Assembly: GCF_002094305.1 (NCBI RefSeq)
Contig: NZ_LWTX01000003.1
Coordinates: 549,297-613,296 of the forward strand
Reading direction: 5' to 3'
Source: Prescottella equi
Lineage (GTDB): Bacteria; Actinomycetota; Actinomycetes; Mycobacteriales; Mycobacteriaceae
Length of the DNA: 64,000 bases
Position 1 is the stretch's first letter, and every line of letters starts with the position of its first letter. The position numbers and the translations under genes are program-made. This document shows positions 43,129 to 51,749 of this stretch, piece by piece. The notes beneath the pieces are model-generated. The model was not told where the DNA came from, did not search any database, and saw only the letters and a program-made list of their open reading frames with translations.

Positions 43129-43935
43129 GTGTCCGATACCCGGCAGCCCCACGGCGACGTCGCGGGGGCGGTCGTCAGTGCCCTGCCCGACGCGGGACAC
43201 CGGGGTGTGAACCGGCTGAGCGTCGCAGTCGTGACCGAGGCACAGTCCTTCGATGCGCTGCTCGCAGCGTTCCGGGAAATCGAGGCGGCCCATCGAAACG
43301 ACGGCCGGTGCTTCCTGACGCTGGACGACCCGAACCAGTGTCTCTACACGAGCGGCCACGCACGCGGTAAGCACGATCTGGACGGGGACGTGGAGTACCC
43401 GGACGACGAGACCGACGAGGCCGTTCTCGCCTACGACACCGCGGTGTTCGAGTCTGCGCGGGCGGTGCTCGCGGACCCGGATCGTGCGGTGCGATGGGAG
43501 GACGTGTGCGGTTCGCTCGTCACCGCGCCGAGCGACATCGAGGCACTGATCGCGCTCAATCGCGATCCCGGTCTGGTGGTAGATGACGTGCACGTGGTGC
43601 AGTGCCTGCCGACCGAGGACGACATCGACCTGCTCGCCGACCTCCCGAACGGCTACTTCGCCGGGGACTGGACGCCATTCGAGAGTTGCGCGGTGGCGCG
43701 CCGGATGCGGGAGCGGCACGGGTACGAGCTCGTCGGGATCGGCGCGTCCACACTGGGGTTCCTGAGTGTCGTCGATCCCGAGCAGCGTGACGTAGACGCG
43801 CTCATCGCGGATCTGCGGGAGCTGTACGTGCAGCGCGACGCCGACGCCTGGAACGAGCTAGGCGCCGTATTGCGGGGCTCGTTGGTGCTGCTGCTCGGTT
43901 ACACGGAGAACTTCGCGGACCTCACCGAGTTCTAG
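43129..43935 (+). CDS. Hypothetical acidic protein
   Basis: Protein of 268 residues, acidic, without a recognised family. Seen: RGVNRLSVAVVTEAQSFDALL, CFLTLDDPNQCLYTSGHARGKHDLDGD and DVDALIADLRELYVQRDADAW. GTG 43129 sits just after a strong GGAGGAAC site; an ATG 42 nt upstream has none. It stands alone between the TIGR03086 gene and a convergent operon. Confidence 0.6.
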   Translation: MSDTRQPHGDVAGAVVSALPDAGHRGVNRLSVAVVTEAQSFDALLAAFREIEAAHRNDGRCFLTLDDPNQCLYTSGHARGKHDLDGDVEYPDDETDEAVLAYDTAVFESARAVLADPDRAVRWEDVCGSLVTAPSDIEALIALNRDPGLVVDDVHVVQCLPTEDDIDLLADLPNGYFAGDWTPFESCAVARRMRERHGYELVGIGASTLGFLSVVDPEQRDVDALIADLRELYVQRDADAWNELGAVLRGSLVLLLGYTENFADLTEF

Positions 43936-43963
43936 ACCGCGCCGGCGAGCGGCTGCGGGTCAG

Positions 43964-44335
43964 TCAGCCTCCGCTTTCCGTGAACCGCTGCGCGTTCGAC
44001 TCCTCGGCGGTCGCGTAGTTCGCGGCGATCTTCTCGAACACCGACTGCATCTCCTCGACGACGGTGATGTGGTCTGCGAGCGCCTGATCGAGCGGATACT
44101 CACCGCCCGACGCCTTCTGTTCGAACTTGCGGGCCAAGGCTGTGCCGGAGGGGAGGTGGCCGAGGCCGTCGATACGGCCGAGGCTCGCTGCGCCGCGTCT
44201 GATTCGGTCGAGTTCTGCGCCGAGTTCGGCGCAGCGTTGCGCACACTTCTGTGCCACGCCGGGCTCGAGGTAGAGCTCACCTTCCTCTGCTCGTGCGCCG
44301 AGTTCACTCCACAGATTGCCGTTGATCGAGACCAC
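43964..44335 (-). CDS. Small helical protein with C-terminal YxxxE, possible ESX substrate
   Basis: Protein of 123 residues, mostly helical, with two Cys near the start (VAQKCAQRCAELGAEL), a central Gly turn and a C-terminal helix ending KIAANYATAEESNAQRF. NYATAE fits the YxxxD/E signal of type VII (ESX) secretion after a helical hairpin, as in WXG100/LXG-like proteins, though a WxG turn is not clear. GTG start 44335, 6 nt after the DUF3558 lipoprotein stop. DUF3558-plus-ESX-like pairs occur in Rhodococcus and Nocardia. Secretion is inference. Confidence 0.6.
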   Translation of the reverse strand: MVSINGNLWSELGARAEEGELYLEPGVAQKCAQRCAELGAELDRIRRGAASLGRIDGLGHLPSGTALARKFEQKASGGEYPLDQALADHITVVEEMQSVFEKIAANYATAEESNAQRFTESGG

Positions 44336-44341
44336 CGCCTG

Positions 44342-44875
44342 TCAGTCGGGAATTGATGGAGCGAGGATCTGGGCGTTCCGAATCGCGAGTGGACAGGGAC
44401 CCTCGGAGGGCGTCCTGCCGACGAAGTAGCCCGACTTGATCATCACTGTGTCGGTTCCAGCCACGAAGACGACATCGCAGTACTCGTTGCGGGTGTCCGC
44501 CACCTCGCGAAAGGTGAACGCCTCGCGACCCCCAAGCTCGATTGGTGCGAAGCTCGTGAAGCGATCGTTCGCTCGCACCTCGCTGAGCGCTTGCGCGGTG
44601 GCGAACACGGTGATTGCTGTTCCGTCTCCGCCCCAGTCGCAGAGCTTCCAGCCGGGTTGTTTGACGCCGAGGATGTCCCGCGACTCAGTAGCCGGATCAA
44701 CCCCCGCCTCCCGCAGCACATCCTCCGGAATGCTGCACGGATCGAATGCCGGCTCGCCGGCCTCGGGCTTGGTGGTCTCGGCCTGCCCCTCCACGCTGGT
44801 CGAGCCGCAACCGGCCAGTCCTACGACACCGGCCACTACGAGAACAGCCATACCCCACCGACTCACTGACCTCAC
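44342..44875 (-). CDS. DUF3558-family lipoprotein
   Basis: Lipoprotein of 177 residues: signal sequence with lipobox VGLAGC (Cys near residue 23), then a DUF3558 domain (DPCSIPEDVLREAGV, GWKLCDWGG, FTSFAPIELGGREAF, CDVVFVAG, CPLAIRNAQILAP) with conserved Cys pairs. GTG 44875 follows a purine-rich GAGGGGGGAAAC site. It is first gene of a two-gene operon with the YxxxE protein. The family function is unknown; these proteins are outer-face, membrane-anchored. Confidence 0.85.
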   Translation of the reverse strand: MRSVSRWGMAVLVVAGVVGLAGCGSTSVEGQAETTKPEAGEPAFDPCSIPEDVLREAGVDPATESRDILGVKQPGWKLCDWGGDGTAITVFATAQALSEVRANDRFTSFAPIELGGREAFTFREVADTRNEYCDVVFVAGTDTVMIKSGYFVGRTPSEGPCPLAIRNAQILAPSIPD

Positions 44876-44999
44876 GTTTCCCCCCTCAACCGCCCAGACG
44901 ACTCGCTCATTGGATCAGACGCAGCGAGACCGCACCCGGTTCCATCGCATGATCCGCCGGGAAGGTCGGTGACCCACGCCACCCTTTTCAAAGATACGA

Positions 45000-45015
45000 T
45001 CACGATATATCGTGA
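45000..45015. promoter_or_regulatory. Perfect 16-bp palindrome upstream of padR
   Basis: TCACGATATATCGTGA is a perfect palindrome 31 nt before the PadR start and contains a -10-like TATATC. PadR repressors usually bind such dyads in their own promoter. It is inferred to be the autoregulatory operator. Confidence 0.6.
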
Positions 45016-45046
45016 GTGTGTCGGAAAACGATGAAAGGAAGAACCG

Positions 45047-45694
45047 ATGAGGAACATCAATCACCGGCGAGGGCCGGAACAGATGCACGGACACCCCGCG
45101 TGGGGTGAGGAGATGGGCCGTCAGCGCCGCCATCACCGCCCCTTCGACGGCGAGGACCCCCGCATGCGCGGTGGTCGGGGCCGGGGGCGCGGACACGGCG
45201 GACCCCGCGGACGCGGTGGCATGGGTCGAGCAGGTCGCGGCGACGTCCGCGCAGCCGTCCTGCTCCTGCTGAAGGAGGACTCGATGTACGGCTACCAGCT
45301 GATGCAGACCATCACCGATCGCACCAACGGTGCCTGGCGCCCGAGCGCCGGCGCGATCTACCCGAAGCTCCAGCAGTTGGAGGACGAGGGCCTGGTGCAG
45401 ACGACCGCCGAGGGCGGACGCAAGCTCGTCACCCTCACCGACGCCGGACGTGAGTTCGTCGAGCAGAACGCCGAATCCTGGGGCGACCCGTTCGCCTTCG
45501 CGGGATCGGGGCCCGATCTGCGCGGACCGCTCCACGACCTGCACGGCGCCGCCCGTCAGGTCCAGATGTCCGGGACCGCCGAGCAACTCGCCGCGGCGGA
45601 GAAGGTGCTCACCGACGCCCGTCGGGCGCTGTACCTGATCCTGGCCGGAGACGAGCAGGACGCGGGCTCAGGCGACACCACCACGGAGTCGTGA
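45047..45694 (+). CDS. PadR-family transcriptional regulator
   Basis: Regulator of 215 residues. The first 65 residues are disordered, rich in Arg/Gly/His (GGRGRGRGHGGPRGRGG). Then a PadR winged helix (DVRAAVLLLLKEDSMYGYQLMQTI ... AGAIYPKLQQLEDEGLV) and a helical C terminus for dimerisation. Ribosome site AAGGAAG. Targets are probably itself and an exporter elsewhere, since no transporter is adjacent. The palindrome at 45000-45015 is the likely site. Confidence 0.9.
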   Translation: MRNINHRRGPEQMHGHPAWGEEMGRQRRHHRPFDGEDPRMRGGRGRGRGHGGPRGRGGMGRAGRGDVRAAVLLLLKEDSMYGYQLMQTITDRTNGAWRPSAGAIYPKLQQLEDEGLVQTTAEGGRKLVTLTDAGREFVEQNAESWGDPFAFAGSGPDLRGPLHDLHGAARQVQMSGTAEQLAAAEKVLTDARRALYLILAGDEQDAGSGDTTTES

Positions 45695-45718
45695 ACACCG
45701 GCGTGACCGGCAGTCCGG

Positions 45719-46264
45719 TCACGGCAGGCGCTGCGCGTCGAGCGGTTCGAGGTCGAACTCGTTCTCGCCGAACAACTCCACCGACTCGGCGCGCAGCACC
45801 GTCACCGCCGCATCCAGTGAACGTCCGAGCAACCGCAGCGAGTTCATCCCCTGCGAGCAGTACACCGGTAACTCGCCGTGCTCGTCGCGAGCGGCGGTGT
45901 CCCACACCAGTACGTCCCCGTTCTCGCTGATCGCGAAGACGCGCAGCGAGTCGATCAGCGACCAGTCGCCGTCCGGTTCGATCATCCAGTCGAAATCCTC
46001 GGTGCGACCGTCGCGATAGATCTCCTGCAGCCTCTCGGTGAGGATGCGGCTGCGGGCCTGCCAGCCGTCCGCGTAGCCGTCGAGCACGGGCGGATACACC
46101 AGCCACAGCCCGAACAGTCTTCCCCAGCCGAGATTTCGCACGAAGTCGCGATACGACGCCGGGAGCCCGCCGCCGTCGGCGAACGTGAAAGTCTCCAGTA
46201 GCGCGAGATCGAGATGTGAGACCGTGGGCGTGCCGTGCACGCGAATCGCGGAGAACGAGGACAT
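45719..46264 (-). CDS. SMI1/KNR4 (SUKH)-family protein
   Basis: SUKH-fold protein of 181 residues: LPASYRDFVRNLGWGRLFGLWLVYPP near residue 35 and DGDWSLIDSLRVFAISENGDVLVWD. SUKH proteins often serve as immunity proteins against bacterial toxins, but many are of unknown role. It starts 3 nt after the response-regulator stop, so it is the third gene of the kinase-regulator operon, an unusual companion. No toxin gene is adjacent. Confidence 0.8.
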   Translation of the reverse strand: MSSFSAIRVHGTPTVSHLDLALLETFTFADGGGLPASYRDFVRNLGWGRLFGLWLVYPPVLDGYADGWQARSRILTERLQEIYRDGRTEDFDWMIEPDGDWSLIDSLRVFAISENGDVLVWDTAARDEHGELPVYCSQGMNSLRLLGRSLDAAVTVLRAESVELFGENEFDLEPLDAQRLP

Positions 46265-46267
46265 CGG

Positions 46268-46888
46268 TCAGCGAATCCCGTCCCGGCGCAAAGCGATCGA
46301 GACCGCAGCGGCCCGCGAATCGACGCCGAGCTTGGCGTAGATGTGTGCCAGATGGGTCTTCACGGTGGCCTCACTGATGAAGAGTCGTTTGCCGAGTTCC
46401 TTGTTCGTCAGCCCCTCGGCCAGCAGGCTCAACAACTCCGCCTCCCGTGCCGTCAACGCCTGATCGGGGCGTCGCATCCGATCCAGCACACGCGACGCCA
46501 CCGGCGGCGACAACACGCTGCGGCCGGCCACCGCGTCCCGGATCGCGCCGAAGATGTCCGGCGGCGCAGAGTCCTTGAGCAGATATCCGATCGCGCCGGC
46601 ATCGAGCGCGCGCACCACGTCGGCGTCGGTGTCGTACGTGGTGAACACCAGCACCGGCTGATCGGGTCGGGCCGCGCGGATTCGCCGGATCGCCTCCACG
46701 CCATCGATTCCCATACCGAGCGCCAGATCCATCATCACCACGTCGGGGGACCGGTCCGCGGACATCGCAACGGCGTCCTCGCCGGTGTCGGCCTCGCCGA
46801 TCACGGTGATGTCCGGCTGCGAATCCAGCAGTGCCCGCAGCCCGGCGCGCACCACGAGGTGGTCGTCGACCAGCAGCACCGAGATCAC
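46268..46888 (-). CDS. NarL/LuxR-family response regulator, SenR-like
   Basis: Regulator of 206 residues: receiver domain with acidic pair in VLLVDDHLVVRAGL, phospho-acceptor Asp near 54 (VVMMDLALGMG), then FTTYDTD and LKDSAP. The LuxR-type HTH is LTAREAELLSLLAEGLTNKELGKRLFISEATVKTHLAHIYAKLGV. It overlaps the kinase stop by ATGA. With the divergent HbpS-like lipoprotein this resembles SenR of the Streptomyces haem/redox-sensing system; that link is inferred from context. Confidence 0.92.
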   Translation of the reverse strand: MISVLLVDDHLVVRAGLRALLDSQPDITVIGEADTGEDAVAMSADRSPDVVMMDLALGMGIDGVEAIRRIRAARPDQPVLVFTTYDTDADVVRALDAGAIGYLLKDSAPPDIFGAIRDAVAGRSVLSPPVASRVLDRMRRPDQALTAREAELLSLLAEGLTNKELGKRLFISEATVKTHLAHIYAKLGVDSRAAAVSIALRRDGIR

Positions 46889-48042
46889 GACGCGTCCCCG
46901 ACCGGGATCTGCGCCGCGACGACGGTGCCCTCACCGGGCGCGCTCTCCACCGAGAACGTGCCACCGAGTGCCTCGACGCGCTGCCGCATCGCCGGTAGGC
47001 CGAACCCGCTCGTCTCACCCACCACGAAACCGCTGCCGTCGTCGAACACGTCGAGGGCGACGGCGTCGGGCAGGTACGTCAGGGTCACCCCCACAGTGTG
47101 CGCGTCGGCGTGCCGTCGGATGTTCGACGCTGCGCTCTGCACGATCCGCAGCAGCGCGTGCTCGACGTCCGGCGGCAGGCCCACCGGCTCACCGATCACC
47201 CGCAACTGCGCCGACGGCACGTATCCGCGGACCGCGGCGAGCAGCGCGGCGTCGAGTGTCTGCGTCGTGAGGTCGGGGGAGCTGAGGTAGTGGACGAGGT
47301 TGCGGGTCTCGGCGAGATTCTCGCGCAGTGAGCGGGTGGCCACCCGCACCTCGTCGCGGGCCCGTGGCCCGGACCGCTCCCACACCTCGTCGGCCGCCTC
47401 GAGGTGCAGCAGCGCACTGGTGAGTCCCTGCGTGACGGTGTCGTGGATCTCCCGCGCCAGACGCTCACGCTCGGACAGCACGCCGGCCTCCCGCTCGGTT
47501 TCCGCGAGCCGTGACTTGGCGTCGACGAGTTCGCCGAGGAGGCGTTCACGCTCGGCGCTGTCCCGCTCCACCTGCCCGTAGGCGAGCACGATCAGCGCGC
47601 CGGTGCACAGGGGCGCCAGCAGCACCGCCCACTCGGTGCGGCCGCTGAACGACGCGAACTCGATGCCCGCGAACACCGCGAGTGCCGCGACGATGAGGTA
47701 GGCCGCCCAGCGCGGGAACGCACGTGTGCACAGGAAGAAGATCGGGAACGCCGTCCACGCGAAGCTCGGCGCCAACCACACCAGCGCCACCCACGACGTC
47801 AGCACCGGCCACACCCACGGTTGCCACGCACCGCCGCGCCGGGACAGCACCACGATCACCGCGTACAGCCCGGCCAGCACGACGATCAGACCGGCGACCA
47901 CGAGCCACCGCCCGCTCACCCCGTGATACGTCAGGTAGCGGGCCGTCGACGCCGCGAGCAGCACGTAGAACGAGAGGTGGATCGCGACACCGAGCGGTCC
48001 GCGGAAGGCGGCGTTGTCCGCGTTTTCCCGGTTGCCCTGCAT
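46885..48042 (-). CDS. NarX-type sensor histidine kinase, SenS-like
   Basis: Kinase of 385 residues: five or six N-terminal TM helices with short loops (about residues 15-165), a helical linker (ERDSAERERLLGELVDAKSRLAE), a HisKA_3 box with phospho-His near residue 200 (LAREIHDTVTQGLTSALLHLE), and HATPase (ASNIRRHADAHTV, DDGSGF, GFGLPAMRQRVEALGG). The large frame continues upstream but ATG 48042 begins the true N terminus and has TAGGAT 7 nt before it. It lies divergent to the haem-binding lipoprotein, and signal input through that protein is plausible. Confidence 0.9.
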   Translation of the reverse strand: MQGNRENADNAAFRGPLGVAIHLSFYVLLAASTARYLTYHGVSGRWLVVAGLIVVLAGLYAVIVVLSRRGGAWQPWVWPVLTSWVALVWLAPSFAWTAFPIFFLCTRAFPRWAAYLIVAALAVFAGIEFASFSGRTEWAVLLAPLCTGALIVLAYGQVERDSAERERLLGELVDAKSRLAETEREAGVLSERERLAREIHDTVTQGLTSALLHLEAADEVWERSGPRARDEVRVATRSLRENLAETRNLVHYLSSPDLTTQTLDAALLAAVRGYVPSAQLRVIGEPVGLPPDVEHALLRIVQSAASNIRRHADAHTVGVTLTYLPDAVALDVFDDGSGFVVGETSGFGLPAMRQRVEALGGTFSVESAPGEGTVVAAQIPVGDAS

Positions 48043-48049
48043 CGGGCCG

Positions 48050-48055
48050 ATCCTA
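48050..48055 (-). promoter_or_regulatory. -10 box TAGGAT of leaderless kinase operon
   Basis: TAGGAT on the minus strand ends 7 nt before ATG 48042, with no ribosome site between them. Confidence 0.5.
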
Positions 48056-48183
48056 CGGACGCCGCAGCGACCCGGGATCGGCCATTCGGATGATCCGACC
48101 GTGGCCGCGCGGCCGATGTCGCGAACCCGGTGCCGGCGTGAGGGTGGAAGCACTCGTTTCCCCCTCGTTTCGAAAGGCTCCCG

Positions 48184-48774
48184 ATGAACATCTCCCGCCG
48201 GCTGCCCCGCGCCCTCGCGATCACCGTCCCCGCCGTCGCCCTGCTCGCCGCGACCGCGTGCGGTTCCGGCGAGAACACGACCGCCACGTCGACCGCCACC
48301 GAGGTCACCCCGGTGGCCGTGTCGTCGCAGGAGCCCGGCGACGCCGACAAGGGAACCGTGGCGGCCAACCGGCTGTCGGTAGCGACCGCGGGCCGCGCCG
48401 CGCAGGCCGCGCTCGCCAAGTGCCAGGCCGACGGTCTCGGCTTCGTCACCGTCTCGGTGGTCGACCGGTTCGGGAACGTGCAGGCGATGCTGCGCGGTGA
48501 CAATGCTGCCGAGCACACCGTCGAGGCGGCGCGCGCGAAGGGCTACACCGCCGCCGCGTTCGGCGCGAACACCAGCGATCTCGCCGGACGCGTGAAGGGC
48601 GACGGCCCGACGATCGCCGACCTGCCCGGCACGCTGTTCCTCCCCGGCGGTGTGAGCGTCAAGGTCGGCAACGCGTCGATCGCCGGCATCGGCGTGGGCG
48701 GGGCGCCCGACGGCAACGCCGATCAGGCCTGCGCGGCAGCGGGTCTCGCCGAGATCGCCGGCAGCCTCCAGTGA
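48184..48774 (+). CDS. HbpS/GlcG-family haem-binding lipoprotein
   Basis: Protein of 196 residues: lipoprotein signal with lipobox ATAC (Cys near residue 27), a Thr/Ser-rich linker, and a GlcG/HbpS domain (LSVATAGRAAQAALAKCQ, FVTVSVVDRFGNVQAMLRGDNA, HTVEAARAKGYTAAAFGANTS, LPGGVSVKV, IAGIGVGGAPDGNADQACAAAGL). HbpS of Streptomyces binds haem/iron and modulates the SenS kinase. The domain ends with the usual GGAPDGNADQAC active-face motif. Divergent to a kinase-regulator operon and overlapping the ankyrin gene (GTGA). Confidence 0.88.
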   Translation: MNISRRLPRALAITVPAVALLAATACGSGENTTATSTATEVTPVAVSSQEPGDADKGTVAANRLSVATAGRAAQAALAKCQADGLGFVTVSVVDRFGNVQAMLRGDNAAEHTVEAARAKGYTAAAFGANTSDLAGRVKGDGPTIADLPGTLFLPGGVSVKVGNASIAGIGVGGAPDGNADQACAAAGLAEIAGSLQ

Positions 48775-49412
48775 GAGCGGCCGTCCTGGTGGCCGCCGTC
48801 GCGCTGACGGCGGGCGCCTGTGGCAACGCCGATGTCGCCCTGACCCCCACCCCGACACCCTCCGCCGTCACCTCGGCAACCGTGGAAGCCGCGGACGCCG
48901 TGCCGCCCTCCACCCCGGACCTCGAACGCCGCCTCGTCGCGGCCACCAAGGCGAACGAGGTCGCGGAAGCGATCGCGCTGATCGAGGCCGGGGCCGACGT
49001 GAACGCGAAGGACGCCATCGAGGACTCGGCGTTCCTGTACGCCGGTGCGGAAGGTCTGAACGACATTCTCGTCGCGACGCTCGAACACGGCGCGGACGTG
49101 CACTCCACCAACCGGTTCGGCGGTACTGCGCTCATTCCCGCGGCCGAGCACGGCCATGTCGAGACGGTTCGCATCCTCATCGCGGCCGGCGTGCCGGTGA
49201 ACCACGTCAACGACCCGGGGTGGACGGCGCTGCTCGAGGCCGTCTTCTACGGCGACGGCTCGGCGCGCTACGTCGACGTCGTCGGGCAACTGCTGGACGC
49301 CGGGGCCGACCCGTCGATCCGGGACGCGCGCGGGCGGACGGCGCTGCAGCACGCGCAGGCCCGCGGCCAGCACGACATCGTCGCGCTCTTGACCGCGGCC
49401 GAGGCGAACTGA
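48771..49412 (+). CDS. Ankyrin-repeat lipoprotein
   Basis: Protein of 213 residues from GTG 48771 (overlapping the HbpS-like stop). It has a lipobox-type signal (ALTAGAC), a Pro/Thr linker and four or five ankyrin repeats (ANEVAEAIALIEAGADVNAKD, GGTALIPAAEHGHVETVRIL, GWTALLEAVFYGDG, GRTALQHAQARGQHDIVALL). Ankyrin lipoproteins like AnkB accompany catalases and redox proteins in other bacteria. It probably works outside the membrane with the haem-binding partner. Confidence 0.87.
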   Translation: MRAAVLVAAVALTAGACGNADVALTPTPTPSAVTSATVEAADAVPPSTPDLERRLVAATKANEVAEAIALIEAGADVNAKDAIEDSAFLYAGAEGLNDILVATLEHGADVHSTNRFGGTALIPAAEHGHVETVRILIAAGVPVNHVNDPGWTALLEAVFYGDGSARYVDVVGQLLDAGADPSIRDARGRTALQHAQARGQHDIVALLTAAEAN

Positions 49413-49419
49413 CGGGTCG

Positions 49420-50241
49420 TCAGACTTCGTGGTGGGCGAGGAGATCGGCGATCCGGGCGAACGGTTCGCGGGGGCCGACGGTCACCACCGCGAGGGCCGC
49501 GGCGGCTGCGGCGAGATGCTCCGGCAGTGTGGCGGGCTCGACGAGGATCAGCGTCCGTAGCGCCGCAAAGGCGAGGGCGTCGGCGGTGAGCGGGCTCTGC
49601 CCGTCGACGACGAGCACCCGGGCCGGTCCCGACGCCTGTGCACCGGGGCGGGCTGTGTTCGCCAGTGTGGTCTCGAGGTCGTCGGACAGCGTCACGTACG
49701 ACACCGCGGAGCGGTAGTCGGACAGGGTGAGTCCCTCGTCGGCGAGCGCCCGGTGCAGCCGCAGCATCGGCATCGCGATGACGACGGTCGACCCGCCCGC
49801 CGGGACCACGGTGAGCGGTTCGGGCAGGTCTTCACCGCCGAGCACACCGTCGCCGAGTTCCTCCGCCGCGGTGGCCCAGAACGTGCCGTCGGCGGCCAGA
49901 TCGGCGGACACCGTGCGGACGGAATCGAGGAACGTCCGCTCGATGCGACGCAGCGCGCGGTCGCCGGCTCCTCGGGTGTCCCGTAATGCTGTCGCGTACG
50001 CCGCCGCGAGCGCCCCGAGGACGCGCAGCGACGGTGCGAGCATCTGCCCGGCTCCGGTCTGCAGATCCACCCAGTCGACGCGACCGGCCCGCCGGTCGAC
50101 GCGCAACTCCGTCAGGTCGCCGTCGCGGGCGATCACCGCCGCGCCGTCACCCGCGAACGGAGGATTCGACCACCGCCCCGGGTAGGGGAGCGCCCGCACC
50201 TCGTCGGTCAGGTGCGCCGTGATGTCGGCGTCGTCGATCAT
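49420..50241 (-). CDS. Hypothetical protein
   Basis: Soluble protein of 273 residues, Ala/Leu-rich, mainly helical, with no recognised family. N terminus ADITAHLTDEVRALPYPGRWSNPPF and a C-terminal Ala-rich helix (LPEHLAAAAAALAVVTVG) before EPFARIADLLAHHEV. GGAAGG precedes ATG 50241. It lies 34 nt downstream of the amidase gene in the same direction, so it is probably cotranscribed. Confidence 0.6.
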   Translation of the reverse strand: MIDDADITAHLTDEVRALPYPGRWSNPPFAGDGAAVIARDGDLTELRVDRRAGRVDWVDLQTGAGQMLAPSLRVLGALAAAYATALRDTRGAGDRALRRIERTFLDSVRTVSADLAADGTFWATAAEELGDGVLGGEDLPEPLTVVPAGGSTVVIAMPMLRLHRALADEGLTLSDYRSAVSYVTLSDDLETTLANTARPGAQASGPARVLVVDGQSPLTADALAFAALRTLILVEPATLPEHLAAAAAALAVVTVGPREPFARIADLLAHHEV

Positions 50242-50275
50242 CCGTGACTGCCTTCCGTACCGGACGATTCCGCGT

Positions 50276-51694
50276 TCAGGCCGGGTCCTGGATGCGGGCC
50301 CACGGCTTGGCCGCCTCGAGCTCGTAGGCGAGTTCGAGTAGCGTGCGCTCGTCTCCGTGGTTCGCGGAGAAGTGTGACGCCAGTGGCAGGCCGGCCGAGG
50401 TCTGGTGCAGGGGCAGGGAGATGGCGGGTCCGCCCGTCGCGTTGTTGAGTGGCGTGAAGGCCGCGTAGTTCACCAGGCGCTCGAGAAGCGTGTCGAAATC
50501 CTGTGCGGGCGAGAGGTAACCGATCTTCGGGGTCGTGTGACTCAGGACCGGCGACAGCACGACGTCGTAGTTCCGGAACATTCTCGAGTAGGCGTTCGCG
50601 CTGCGTCGAAGCCGATAGAGCATGCGGGGTGTCTGCGCCAGGTGTTTGCGGTACAACGCGTCGAGGCCGCGGCTGAGGTTGTCGGTACCGGTCCGCTCGA
50701 ACGACGGTCCGAACATGCGCTTTCCGCCGGTGAGGACGGCGAACGACAGGAATCCCCAGTAGAGACGGAAGTCGTTCATGAACGTGGCGTCGACCGGCAG
50801 CGACGCCTCCTCCACGTGGTGGCCGAGCGAATCGAGCAGATCCGCGGTGGCCTGCACCGACTTCCGCGTCTCGTCGTCGGTGGGTACACCCGTCACGGAG
50901 TCGACGATCACTCCGATCCGCAGGCGCGCGGATCCGGGGCCCTCGACGAGCCGGATCGGTGGCTGCTTCGGGTTGCGGTAGTAGCGTTCGGCTGCCGCAT
51001 AGAACCGCGCGGAGTCGCGCACCGACCGAGTGACCACGCCCTGGGAGATGATGCGGATCGGCATCGTCTTGTCGGTCGCGTCGGCCACCGTGCGTCCGCG
51101 TGTCGGTTTGAGCCCGACGAGCCCGCATGCCGCAGCCGGGATCCGGATGGAGCCGCCGCCGTCGTTGGCGTGCGCGAAGGGCAGCGCACCGGACGCCACC
51201 AGCGCCGCGGATCCTCCCGACGACGCGCCCGACGAGTAGTCGGGGTCCCAGGGATTACGCACCGGATCGGCGTCCTCGTATTCGGTGGACGCGCTGAATC
51301 CGAACTCCGGGAGCCGGCTCTTGCCGATCGACACGGCGCCGGTGGACAGGAACTGGTCGACGAAGTCGCTGTTGCGGCGTGCCGGAGAGGGGGTGAACGC
51401 CGCGCTGCCGTGCCCGGTCGGGGCACCCGCGACGTCCACGTTGTCCTTCACGATCGTGGGGACGCCGGCGAAGACGCCAGGGCGGGGGGTGTCGGCATGC
51501 CGCAGCGCGCGCTCGAAGTCGGCGAACTGGATGCCGTTCAGGGACCCCTGCACCAGTTCGGCCCGCTCGATCGCGGCTTCGACCACTTCACGCGCCGACA
51601 CCTCACCCGACGCGATCCGTGCTGCGACACCGGTCGCGTCGAGATCGCCGAGGGCGTCGTCACGGAACGCGTGCACACGCGAACTGTCCGTCAT
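50276..51694 (-). CDS. Amidase signature-family enzyme
   Basis: Amidase of 472 residues with the Ser-cisSer-Lys triad: Lys in [12 protein letters not shown] (near residue 92), the Gly/Ser loop [15 protein letters not shown] and the following GGSIRIPAA. It hydrolyses amides or related nitrogen compounds. ATG 51694 is preferred; TACACT ends 6 nt before it, giving a leaderless start, while an upstream Met 21 nt further has no support. The nearest upstream gene is the KstR2-like TetR. Confidence 0.9.
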   Translation of the reverse strand: MTDSSRVHAFRDDALGDLDATGVAARIASGEVSAREVVEAAIERAELVQGSLNGIQFADFERALRHADTPRPGVFAGVPTIVKDNVDVAGAPTGHGSAAFTPSPARRNSDFVDQFLSTGAVSIGKSRLPEFGFSASTEYEDADPVRNPWDPDYSSGASSGGSAALVASGALPFAHANDGGGSIRIPAAACGLVGLKPTRGRTVADATDKTMPIRIISQGVVTRSVRDSARFYAAAERYYRNPKQPPIRLVEGPGSARLRIGVIVDSVTGVPTDDETRKSVQATADLLDSLGHHVEEASLPVDATFMNDFRLYWGFLSFAVLTGGKRMFGPSFERTGTDNLSRGLDALYRKHLAQTPRMLYRLRRSANAYSRMFRNYDVVLSPVLSHTTPKIGYLSPAQDFDTLLERLVNYAAFTPLNNATGGPAISLPLHQTSAGLPLASHFSANHGDERTLLELAYELEAAKPWARIQDPA

Positions 51695-51700
51695 GCCCGG

Positions 51701-51706
51701 AGTGTA
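51701..51706 (-). promoter_or_regulatory. -10 box TACACT of leaderless amidase gene
   Basis: TACACT on the minus strand ends 6 nt before ATG 51694. Confidence 0.45.
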
Positions 51707-51749
51707 GGACGACACGACGCCCGCGGGGAACAGTCGCGTCGCGAAAGGG

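Noticed and set aside
45719..46264. SUKH gene as immunity to a nearby toxin
   Set aside because: No toxin or polymorphic-toxin cassette is adjacent; the gene sits in a two-component operon.
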